DNA of 64,000 nt from Microbispora sp. H13382 (lineage in GTDB: Bacteria > Actinomycetota > Actinomycetes > Streptosporangiales > Streptosporangiaceae). Where the stretch lies: the NCBI RefSeq assembly GCF_014161445.1, contig NZ_JABBXA010000021.1, forward strand, positions 109,929 through 173,928, given 5' to 3'. The notes beneath the pieces were generated by a model, which saw only the letters and a list, made by a program, of their open reading frames with translations, searched no databases and was not told the DNA's origin. The translations under genes and the position numbers were made by a program. Positions 17,867 through 25,412 of this stretch are shown here, in pieces (the stretch's first letter is position 1; each line of letters starts with the position of its first letter).

Positions 17867-17910
17867 GGGCGCGGCGGGAGGCGATGAGCCTCCCGCCGCG
17901 CCCCGCTTTT
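17867..17910 (+). terminator. Strong intrinsic terminator after the second ATP-grasp gene
   Basis: A perfect 16-bp stem (GGGCGCGGCGGGAGGC at 17867-17882 with its complement at 17888-17903), five-base loop, then CGCTTTT on the plus strand. It ends the rightward transcript and marks the right boundary of the biosynthetic locus; it may also serve the convergent beta-helix gene. Confidence 0.88.
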
Positions 17911-17926
17911 CAGGGGGTGCGGGCCG

Positions 17927-20545
17927 TCAGGGGTAGCTGACGACGTTGACCGGGACGGTGGCCGTGCCCTGGGCCGGGCCGCCCGTGTCGTTGATGACGT
18001 GGGCGATCGTGCCGACGCCGCCCAGCGACACCGTGAGCAGGTCGTGGAACTTCACGCCCGGCCTGTTGGGGGCCTCGAAGCCGCGCTCGGCCACGATCGA
18101 CGGGTCGGTGCTGAAGTTGCAGTAGCTGCCCATCCCCCAGGCCTCGTGGCTGGTGACGGAGTCGGCCACCTTGTAGGCGGCGTAGCCCCGGGTCGAGCCG
18201 TTCATCCAGGACGCCTGGTTCGGCGGGTCGTACGGCAGCTCGTTCTGGAAGAAGATCGTCTTGCCGCCCTGACCGTTCCAGATCACCTCGTACTTCTTGT
18301 AGTGCTCGACGAACAGGCCGTACGCCGTCACGTTGTCGCCGTTGACGATCAGGCCGGTGTCGGCGGGGTTGGTGTTCCAGCCCACGCCCGCGCCGTGGTC
18401 GGCCCGCCACGCCCAGATGTGGTCGATGATCGTGTTGTCGCTGTTCACGACCAGGCTGGTGGTGGCCGAGCCGGGGCCCGCGCCGCCGATCCGGAAGAAC
18501 ACGTCCTGGATCGAGATCGGGTTGGCGGCGTGGCTCGCCGAGGCGTTGTCGGGGCCGACCCGCATCAGCACCGGCGAGTTGACCGTGCCGGCGTCGAGGA
18601 GCAGGCCCGCGATCTTCACGCCGTCGACGTCGGCGACGTTCACCGCGACGACGCCGTTGTCCGGAATCAGCGTGGCGTAGCCGAGCCCGAGGACCACCGT
18701 GTCGGGCCGGGTCACGTTGAGCGTCTGGTTGAGGTGGTAGACGCCCGGCGTGAACAGCAGGTTGAGCCCCTGGCTCAGCGCCTGGTTGAGCGTGGCGGCG
18801 CTGTCGGACGGCTTGGCGACGTAGAACTGGGTGAGCGGGATCGACGTGCCGGGGGTCGCGCCGTTCGCCCAGCTCACGCCGCTGGAGTTCGTCCGCGGCG
18901 ACGGGACGAAGACGCGGTACGCGCCGCCCGAGTCCACGTACAGGTACGGCTTCTCCCGGGTGACGGGGCTGGTCGCGAGCGTCGTGTACGGCGGGTTCGG
19001 GAAGCTCTGCGCCGGCGCGCCGACGACGCCGGAGAACACCATGTTCCAGACGCCGTTGGTCCAGCCGCCGATCGTGCTGTCGCGGGTGAACCACTGCTGC
19101 TGGGAGTACGGGCCCACCGTGCCGTCGATCTTGCTGTCGGCGATGTAGCCGCCGCTGGCCCAGCCGTACCCGTTGGGGGCGAGGTTCAGCCCGCCGCGGA
19201 CGTGGATCCGCCGGAACGGCGCGGCCTGGGCCACGGCCCACCGGTCGGTGCCGTTGACCGGGACCACGGCCAGGTTCTCGGCCGAGCGCCAGAAGTTCTG
19301 GGTCGCGTTGCCGTTGAACCACCCGGCGTCGACGGTGATGTCGCCGTTGATCGTGACGTTGTCGGGCGACTGGCCGAGGCCGGCGATCGAGGTGTAGAAG
19401 CCGATCTGGGCGTTGAGGCCGCTGTAGGTGCCCGGCTTGAACAGCAGCGCGTACCGCTGGCTGCCGAACTGGTTCGACTCCTGCTGCCTGAAGATGGTGT
19501 CGAGCGTGCTCTGGATGCTCGCGCTCGACATCGACGGGTCGAAGACCCGCACGTTCGGCCCGAGGTCGCCGCCGCCCGGGAGGGTGGGGCCGTCGTCACC
19601 GCCGCCGGTGGTGTTGACGGCGAACTCCCAGAGCGAGTAGCCGTACGCGGTGGCCCGGGTGAGGCCGGACATCCGGACGAACCGGCCGGTGGCCGACACG
19701 TCGAGCGACTGGGTCCCGCTCACGCCGTTCACCGTCGCGGTGGCGTCCGACCACGACGACCCGTCCGGCGACACCTGGATCTTGAACGTCCTGGCGTAGG
19801 CGGCCTCCCAATTCAGGATCACCTTGCAGATCTGCTGGGAGCTGCCGAGGTCGACCTGGATCCACTGCGGGTCGCTGAACGCGCTCGACCACCGGGTGCC
19901 GGTGTTGCCGTCGAAGGCCGCCGACGCCGGGGACGCGGCGTTCTCCGTCGAGGAGGCCGACGCGGGCCTGCCCTGCGCGACGTTCGCGGTGCCGCACGTC
20001 GTCCCGCCGTCACCCGACGCGGTGTTGACGGCGAACTCCCAGAGCGAGTAGCCGTACGCGGTGGCCCGGGTGAGGCCGGACATCCGGACGAACCGGCCGG
20101 TCGCGGTCAGGTCGAGCGACTGGGTCCCGCTCACGCCGTTCACCGTCGCGGTGGCGTCCGACCAGGCGGAGCCGTCGGCCGACACCTGGATTTTGAAGGT
20201 CTGGGCGCGGGCGGCCTCCCAGTTGAGCACCACCTTGCAGATCTGCTGCGAACTGCCGAGGTCGACCTGGATCCACTGGGGGTCGCTGAACGCGCTCGAC
20301 CACCGGGTGGAGGTGTCGCCGTCGAAGGCCGCCGACGCCGGGGTTCCGGCGTTCTCCGTCGAGGAGGCCGACGCCGGCCTGCCCTGCGCGACGTTGGTCG
20401 TGCCGCAGGCCGCCGCGGCGGCACTGTAGGTGGAGGGGACGACGCCGGCCACGGCCGCGAAGGTCGACAGGGCGGCGAACCCGGCGGCGACCAGGCCGAT
20501 CCGCCGGCGCCGGGGCCGGAAATGAGGCCATGAGGATGGAGGCAT
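17927..20545 (-). CDS. Secreted beta-helix protein with two F5/8 (discoidin) domains, probable glycan-active
   Basis: An 872-residue exported protein. An Arg-rich start, a hydrophobic helix and Ala-rich cleavage region (about 1-45) form a signal peptide. Two nearly identical discoidin/CBM32-type domains follow (about 46-175 and 183-312), each beginning NVAQGRPASASSTENA and containing TRWSSAFSDPQWIQVDLGS. After a Gly/Pro linker a parallel beta-helix fills 330-872 (FKPGTYSGLNAQIGFYTSI, TPGVYHLNQTLNV, DNTIIDHIWAWRADHG). Homologues are often mislabelled adenylyl cyclase; a role in binding or cleaving polysaccharide is more likely, but I cannot assign a GH family or catalytic residues. AAGGAGA stands before ATG 20545. 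A LacI-type palindrome lies upstream. Confidence 0.8.
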   Translation of the reverse strand: MPPSSWPHFRPRRRRIGLVAAGFAALSTFAAVAGVVPSTYSAAAAACGTTNVAQGRPASASSTENAGTPASAAFDGDTSTRWSSAFSDPQWIQVDLGSSQQICKVVLNWEAARAQTFKIQVSADGSAWSDATATVNGVSGTQSLDLTATGRFVRMSGLTRATAYGYSLWEFAVNTASGDGGTTCGTANVAQGRPASASSTENAASPASAAFDGNTGTRWSSAFSDPQWIQVDLGSSQQICKVILNWEAAYARTFKIQVSPDGSSWSDATATVNGVSGTQSLDVSATGRFVRMSGLTRATAYGYSLWEFAVNTTGGGDDGPTLPGGGDLGPNVRVFDPSMSSASIQSTLDTIFRQQESNQFGSQRYALLFKPGTYSGLNAQIGFYTSIAGLGQSPDNVTINGDITVDAGWFNGNATQNFWRSAENLAVVPVNGTDRWAVAQAAPFRRIHVRGGLNLAPNGYGWASGGYIADSKIDGTVGPYSQQQWFTRDSTIGGWTNGVWNMVFSGVVGAPAQSFPNPPYTTLATSPVTREKPYLYVDSGGAYRVFVPSPRTNSSGVSWANGATPGTSIPLTQFYVAKPSDSAATLNQALSQGLNLLFTPGVYHLNQTLNVTRPDTVVLGLGYATLIPDNGVVAVNVADVDGVKIAGLLLDAGTVNSPVLMRVGPDNASASHAANPISIQDVFFRIGGAGPGSATTSLVVNSDNTIIDHIWAWRADHGAGVGWNTNPADTGLIVNGDNVTAYGLFVEHYKKYEVIWNGQGGKTIFFQNELPYDPPNQASWMNGSTRGYAAYKVADSVTSHEAWGMGSYCNFSTDPSIVAERGFEAPNRPGVKFHDLLTVSLGGVGTIAHVINDTGGPAQGTATVPVNVVSYP

Positions 20546-20900
20546 GCACGTCTCCTTGGGTGCGGAGCCCCTCGGGCGAGGGTTGGGGGATGAGAGAGGT
20601 CCAGCGGACCGAGAGTGCGCCCCTTCACCCGCTTATGTCAATGCTTAGTTCACACCGCGAAATATGTGTTGACTCAAATGAACATCCGGGTGCTACTCTC
20701 CGGGAGAGCGCTCTCCAATCCGGCCCCCGACCGATTCGCGCCCCGCCGATGCGGGTCCCCCTACCGGCCGCCTCCTCCCCGATACGGCGGCGCCGACGTG
20801 GGACGCCCGCGGGTGCGACCCCCCGGGCGCGAATCGGTCCCACCCTTCACAGTCCCACCTTCACCGGGAGGTCCAGATCGCGGGAATCCGGGCGGAGTCG
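20546..20900. promoter_or_regulatory. Upstream region of the beta-helix gene with LacI-type palindrome
   Basis: This 355-bp gap holds the promoter of the beta-helix gene and the 3' end of the ROK gene transcript. A perfect 14-bp palindrome GGAGAGCGCTCTCC lies at 20703-20716, resembling LacI-family sugar operators of actinomycetes (CebR box GGGAGCGCTCCC). I found no ORF worth calling here and could not pick a convincing -35/-10 pair. Confidence 0.55.
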
Positions 20901-22085
20901 TCAGCCGGCGGCGGTGATCCTGGCCACCTGGGGCGCGTTGAGGAACTCCTCCAGGACGAGGGTGGCGGCCCCCAGCGCGACCGCGTCGGGACCGAGGCGG
21001 CCCAGGACGATCGACGTCGCGGCGTACGGCTCGGCCAGCGAGTTGGCCGCGGTGGCGCGGCGGATGCCGGGCAGCAGGCTCTCGCCGAGCTGGACCCCCA
21101 CCCAGCCGCCGATCACGATCTTCTCGGGGTTGACCAGGTTGACGAGATTGGCCAGGCCGACACCCAGGTAGGTGACGGTCTCCTCCACCACCGGCGACTT
21201 CGACGCGAGCACCCGGGCGAGGTCCTCCTCCCAGTCGCCCCCCGACGTGACGCCGGCCCGGTCCAGGATGGCCTCGATCCCGATGTACGCCTCCAAGCAG
21301 CCGCGTCCGCCGCAGCGGCAGGGCCGCCCGCCGGCCACGATCTTCGTGTGCCCCCACTCCCCGGCACTGCTGCTGACCCCGCGGAACGTGGTGCCGTCGG
21401 CCACGATCGTCGCGCCCACCCCCACGCCGAGCAGCACGATGACGGCGTCCGAGGCGCCCCGGCCCGAGCCGAACCACAGCTCGGCCTGGCCCATCGTCTT
21501 GGCGCCGTTGTCCACGTACAGCGGGAGCGAGGTGCCGCGGCGCAGGAGCGCTCCAAGCGGGACGCCGTCCCAGCCGAAGGTCTTGGCGTGGATGACGCCG
21601 TCCGCGCCCGGCTCGACTATGCCGGGGACGCCCACGCCGATGCCGAGCACCTGCTCGGGCGACACGCCCGCGTCGGACAGCACGACCTCGACGCCCGCCA
21701 GAATGTGCCGGGCGACCAGCTCGGGATCGTGCCGGGCCGGGCGCAGCATGTAGTCCACCTTGGCCCGCTCGGTCATCTCCAGGTCGAACAACCCCACCCG
21801 GACGTGCGTCTCGGCCACGTCGACGCCCACCGCGAAGCCGTACTCGGGGTTGACGCGCAGCAGCACGCGGGGGCGGCCGCCGTCCGACTCCACCTGACCC
21901 GCCTCGACGACGATGTTCTCGCCCAGCAGGTCGGCGGTCATCGTGCTGACCGTGGCGGCGCTCAGGCCGGTGCGCGCGGTGAGGTCGTTGCGGCTGGTCG
22001 GGCCGGAGAAGTAGAGCGCGCGCAGCAACACGGCCCGGTTGCCTCTGCGGATGTCCCGCACCGTCCTGCGCTGAGGCCTCGCCAT
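20901..22085 (-). CDS. ROK family transcriptional regulator
   Basis: A 394-residue NagC/XylR-type repressor. An N-terminal winged helix-turn-helix (RNDLTARTGLSAATVSTMTADLL, about 30-60) is joined to a sugar-kinase-like ROK domain with the zinc motif CRCGGRGCLEAY, ATP/sugar-site motifs GVGVGATIV and VDNGAKTMGQAE, and INGGW-like VIGGW near the C-terminus. It likely senses a sugar and controls carbohydrate genes, perhaps the neighbouring secreted beta-helix protein. ATG 22085 has GGGGAGG upstream and is preferred over ATG 22112, which has no ribosome-binding site. The usual GxG kinase residues are partly changed, as in regulators rather than kinases. Confidence 0.9.
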   Translation of the reverse strand: MARPQRRTVRDIRRGNRAVLLRALYFSGPTSRNDLTARTGLSAATVSTMTADLLGENIVVEAGQVESDGGRPRVLLRVNPEYGFAVGVDVAETHVRVGLFDLEMTERAKVDYMLRPARHDPELVARHILAGVEVVLSDAGVSPEQVLGIGVGVPGIVEPGADGVIHAKTFGWDGVPLGALLRRGTSLPLYVDNGAKTMGQAELWFGSGRGASDAVIVLLGVGVGATIVADGTTFRGVSSSAGEWGHTKIVAGGRPCRCGGRGCLEAYIGIEAILDRAGVTSGGDWEEDLARVLASKSPVVEETVTYLGVGLANLVNLVNPEKIVIGGWVGVQLGESLLPGIRRATAANSLAEPYAATSIVLGRLGPDAVALGAATLVLEEFLNAPQVARITAAG

Positions 22086-22279
22086 GACCAACCTCCCCGT
22101 CGACACGGTCATCTTAGTTCAGAGGCGAAAACAAGCACCCGTGCCCTCCGCCGGCCTCCTCACGGTGGCATCTCCCGGTTACCCGCCCATTACGCCGCCG
22201 TGTCGTCCCCACCCTTCTTCCAGGCCGTGAACCAACGTCAGGGCGCTCCGTCCGTGCCGAACTCAGATAATCTGATGTC

Positions 22280-22540
22280 ATGAAGGTGATGACCGCCACC
22301 GAGGCCTCGCGTAACTTCGCAGCCGTGCTGGACGAGGCCGAGCACGGGGAGACGATAGTCGTGACCCGCGGAGGCAGGCGGATCGCGGTCATCGGTCCCG
22401 CTCCCGTCGCGCCAGGGCGCATGGTGAAGGCGTTTCTGGCCAGAAGCGCCGGCACCCTCGACGCGGAGTTCGAGGCCGACGTCACAGCGGCCAGGGAGAG
22501 CATCCGCGACGAGATGAGGACCACGTGGCCCGACGCCTGA
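22280..22540 (+). CDS. Phd/YefM-family antitoxin
   Basis: An 86-residue protein whose N-terminal half (ATEASRNFAAVLDEAEHGETIVVTRGGRRIAVIGP) is a typical Phd/YefM DNA-binding domain; the acidic C-terminal tail would bind and block the toxin. It overlaps the next gene by 16 bp, the common arrangement of type II toxin-antitoxin operons, and is expected to repress its own promoter. No conserved operator is obvious upstream. Confidence 0.88.
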   Translation: MKVMTATEASRNFAAVLDEAEHGETIVVTRGGRRIAVIGPAPVAPGRMVKAFLARSAGTLDAEFEADVTAARESIRDEMRTTWPDA

Positions 22541-22932
22541 TTCTCGACACCGGCGTTCTCATAGCCGCGGAGCGGGGCAAAGCCGAGGTGGACTCCGTCA
22601 TCGGCGACGCCGACGACGTGGCTGTCGCAGCGATCACCATCGCCGAGTTGCTCGTCGGCGTCGAGCTGGCCGATCCGGTCCGGCGTCCGGCCCGGCAGGC
22701 GTTCGTGGACCAAGTTCTCGCACTGATTCCCGTCGAGGAATACACGACCGACATAGCCAGAGTTCATGCGCGTCTGATGGCACACCTGCGGCGCGAGGGC
22801 AAGACGCGCGGCGCCTACGACCTGCTCATCGCGGCGACGGCGGCGGCGACCGCCCGGACCGTGGTCACGATGGACTCGTCCGCGGCCTTCGACGGCCTGC
22901 CGGGCGTGCGGGCGCAGGTCGTGACCCGCTGA
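22525..22932 (+). CDS. vapC: PIN-domain toxin (VapC-like ribonuclease)
   Basis: A 135-residue PIN domain protein starting at GTG 22525 inside the antitoxin gene. The four acidic positions are visible: Asp8 in LILDTGVLIA, Glu in ITIAELLVG, Asp in AYDLLIAATA and Asp in VVTMDSSAAF. VapC toxins cleave tRNA or rRNA with Mg2+. The complete catalytic set suggests an active toxin held by the overlapping Phd-like antitoxin. Confidence 0.9.
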   Translation: MARRLILDTGVLIAAERGKAEVDSVIGDADDVAVAAITIAELLVGVELADPVRRPARQAFVDQVLALIPVEEYTTDIARVHARLMAHLRREGKTRGAYDLLIAATAAATARTVVTMDSSAAFDGLPGVRAQVVTR

Positions 22933-22955
22933 CAGCGAAGGACACCCAGGGGCGG

Positions 22956-24023
22956 TCAGGCGCGGGCGGCCGCGAGTTCCTCCATGAGGGCTTCGACGAG
23001 GGCGGCGGCGGGGAGGTCGCGGGAGCGGCGGTACCCCCGGCCGCACCACAGGGCCATCGCCTCGGGGTCGCCGTGCTCGGCCGCCGCGCGGCGCAGGCCC
23101 TTCGTCAGGTGGTGCACCTGGGGGTAGCACGCGGGCGCCGACGCCTCGTGCTCGGCCATGAACCGGTTGGCCAGGCCGCGTGCCGTACGTCCGGAGAAGG
23201 CCCGGGTGAACGCGGTGCGGGTGAACCGGGGATCGGCGAGGGCGGCCTTGTGCAGGGGGTGCGCCCCGCTCTCCGGGGTGCGCAGGAAGGCGGTGCCCAG
23301 TTGCGCGGCGACCGCGCCCGCGGCGAGGACGGCGGCGGCGTCCGCGCCGTCCATGATCCCTCCGGCGGCCACGAGCGGCACGTCGGCCGCCTCCCGCACG
23401 AGGCCCACGAGTTCCGCCAGGTCATCGGGTGTCTTCCATGAGGGAGGCCCGGGCAGGAAGGCCGCCTGGTGCCCGCCCGCGCCGGGGCCCTGCACCACCA
23501 CCGCGTCGGCTCCGGCCTCGGCCGCCGCGACCGCCTCCCACGGGGTGTTGACCATGACCATGACGACGGCCCCGGCGTCGTGGAGGCGGGCCGTCACCTC
23601 GGGCGGCGGGCAGCCGAAGGTGAAACCGGCCACCGGCACCCGTTCGTCCACCAGCAGGTCGATCTTGGCGTCCCACGCGTCGTCGTCCCAGGCGGGCGCC
23701 TCGGGCAGCGTCACGCCGTACCGTCCGGCCTCGGGGACGAGCTCCTCGCGATACCGGGCCACCGCCGCGTCGTCACCGGGCTCCTGCCGCACGGCCGCGA
23801 AATCGGGGACGAAGACGTTCACCCCGAACGGCCGGTCCGTCCTCTCGCGCACCGCCGCGATCTCCCGGCGCACGTCCTCCGCCGTGCGGTAGCCCGCCGC
23901 GAGGAACCCGAGACCGCCCGCCCCGGACACCGCCGCCGCCAGAGCCGGGGTGGACGCGCCGCCCGCCATGGGCGCCTGGATGATCGGGCTCGACGGCCCG
24001 AAGGGAAGGGCGCGACCGGTCAC
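22956..24023 (-). CDS. Nitronate monooxygenase family FMN enzyme
   Basis: A 355-residue TIM-barrel flavoprotein of the 2-nitropropane dioxygenase family: PIIQAPMAGGASTPALAAAVSGAGGLGFLAAGY at the N-terminus, VVVQGPGAGGHQA, PLVAAGGIMDGADAAAVLAAGA and AQLGTAFLRTPES, the FMN phosphate loop. It would oxidise nitronates such as propionate-3-nitronate, or act as a related FMN oxidoreductase. GTG 24023 has GGAGG close upstream, overlapping the 3' end region of the PcaB-like gene (9-bp gap), so it may be the third gene of that leftward operon. It is separated by over 5 kb from the nitrate genes, and I do not link them. Confidence 0.88.
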   Translation of the reverse strand: MTGRALPFGPSSPIIQAPMAGGASTPALAAAVSGAGGLGFLAAGYRTAEDVRREIAAVRERTDRPFGVNVFVPDFAAVRQEPGDDAAVARYREELVPEAGRYGVTLPEAPAWDDDAWDAKIDLLVDERVPVAGFTFGCPPPEVTARLHDAGAVVMVMVNTPWEAVAAAEAGADAVVVQGPGAGGHQAAFLPGPPSWKTPDDLAELVGLVREAADVPLVAAGGIMDGADAAAVLAAGAVAAQLGTAFLRTPESGAHPLHKAALADPRFTRTAFTRAFSGRTARGLANRFMAEHEASAPACYPQVHHLTKGLRRAAAEHGDPEAMALWCGRGYRRSRDLPAAALVEALMEELAAARA

Positions 24024-24032
24024 GGGACCTCC

Positions 24033-25412
24033 TCATTCGCCTCGACAGCAGCGTAGAACGCGGTCGACGAGCGCTCCGGCGGCCCCCGTGTACCCGGCGG
24101 GGTCGAACAGCCCGGCCAGGTCCAGCCCCTCAGGCACCGGTGTGAGCTGACTCAGCACCTCGGCCACGGGACGTCCCGACGCGGCGGCGACCGCGGACGC
24201 CTCTCCGAGCAGCCGCTTGGCGGCGGTCTTCCCCAGGACCGGCGCGAGCACGGCGGCCGCCCGTTCCGTGACGGTCAGGCTGCCGGTGAGCGCGAGGTTG
24301 GCCCGCATGCGCTCGGGGAACGCGACCAGTCCCTCGGCCAGTTCGGCCGTCACGGCGGCGGCACCGCCGACCAGCCGCAGGCACTCGCGCAGCGGCTGCC
24401 ACTCCGCGTGCCAGGCGCCCGCGGGGCGTTCGTCCTCGGCGAGCAGGCAGTGCCCGAGAGCCGCGGCGAGCGCGGGCACCTGGATCGCCGCCGACCGGAC
24501 GAGGGTGGCGAGGACCGGGTTGCGTTTGTGCGGCATGGCCGACGAGACGCCCCTGCCGGGGGCGGCCGGCTCCACGACCTCGGCCACCTCGGTCCGCGAC
24601 AGCGACTGCACGTCGACGGCGATCTTCCCGAGCACCCCGGAGGTGAGCGCCAGCGCCCCGGCGAGGTCGGCGACCGGGATCCGCAGGACGTGCCAGGGGA
24701 CCACCGGCTCGGCCAGCCCCACCTCGGCGGCGAAGGCCGCGATCAGCCGCTCCGGGTACGCCTCGGGGTCGGGCACCCCGGCGATCCGCGCGTACTCCAC
24801 GTAGCCCGCCAGCGTGCCGGCCGCGCCGCCGAGCTCGGCGGGCAGATCGGCGCGCACCCGCCGCAGCCGCGCCGCCGCCTCGCGTACGGCGTGCAGCCAC
24901 CCGGCCGCCTTCAGGCCGAACGTCGTGGGCACCGCCTGCTGCGTCAGCGTGCGGCCCGGCATCAGCGTGTCGCGGTGCGCCGCCGCGAGCCCCGCGAGCG
25001 CGGCCGCGGCCCGGTCCAGATCGGCGGTGATCAGGTCGAGGGTCCGGGCGGCCACCAGCATGGCGGCCGTGTCCATGATGTCCTGACTGGTAGAGCCGCG
25101 GTGCACGTATTCGGCCGCGTCCGGGTCCACCGCCGCCACGGCTGCCGTCAGGTCCTCGACCAGTGCCACGACGGGGTTGGCCGCCTCCCGGGCGCGCAGC
25201 GCCAGGGCCGCCAGGTCGAGGCCGCCCGCCTCCGCCACCTTGCCGATCGTCTCCGCGGCCTCCATGGGGACCACACCCAGCCGCGCCTGCGCGCGCACCA
25301 GGGCGGCCTCCGCGTCGAGCATCGCGCGCAGCCACGCGCCGTCTCCGGTCGCCCGCTCCGCGGCCGTGCCCACCCGGACCGGGGACAGCAGGCCCACATC
25401 CAGGTCGTTCAC
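24033..25412 (-). CDS. PcaB-like lyase (3-carboxymuconate cycloisomerase / adenylosuccinate lyase family)
   Basis: A 459-residue member of the fumarase/aspartase superfamily. The signature loop is GVSSAMPHKRNPVLA at about residue 270, and the first conserved region is VHRGSTSQDIMDTAAML. The overall pattern, with HAEWQPLRE, is closest to PcaB-type cycloisomerases, but no other protocatechuate-pathway gene (pcaGHCD) is in the window. GTG 25412 overlaps the stop of the FAD protein gene (GTGA), so the two are co-translated and probably act in one pathway. The real substrate may therefore differ from carboxymuconate. Confidence 0.82.
   Translation of the reverse strand: MNDLDVGLLSPVRVGTAAERATGDGAWLRAMLDAEAALVRAQARLGVVPMEAAETIGKVAEAGGLDLAALALRAREAANPVVALVEDLTAAVAAVDPDAAEYVHRGSTSQDIMDTAAMLVAARTLDLITADLDRAAAALAGLAAAHRDTLMPGRTLTQQAVPTTFGLKAAGWLHAVREAAARLRRVRADLPAELGGAAGTLAGYVEYARIAGVPDPEAYPERLIAAFAAEVGLAEPVVPWHVLRIPVADLAGALALTSGVLGKIAVDVQSLSRTEVAEVVEPAAPGRGVSSAMPHKRNPVLATLVRSAAIQVPALAAALGHCLLAEDERPAGAWHAEWQPLRECLRLVGGAAAVTAELAEGLVAFPERMRANLALTGSLTVTERAAAVLAPVLGKTAAKRLLGEASAVAAASGRPVAEVLSQLTPVPEGLDLAGLFDPAGYTGAAGALVDRVLRCCRGE

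Noticed and set aside
17927..20545. Adenylyl cyclase annotation for the beta-helix protein
   Set aside because: No nucleotide-cyclase motif is present; domains are discoidin and beta-helix.
22956..24023. Nitronate monooxygenase as a part of the nitrate/arylamine locus
   Set aside because: It lies 5 kb beyond the terminator, in another operon with its own LysR regulator nearby.
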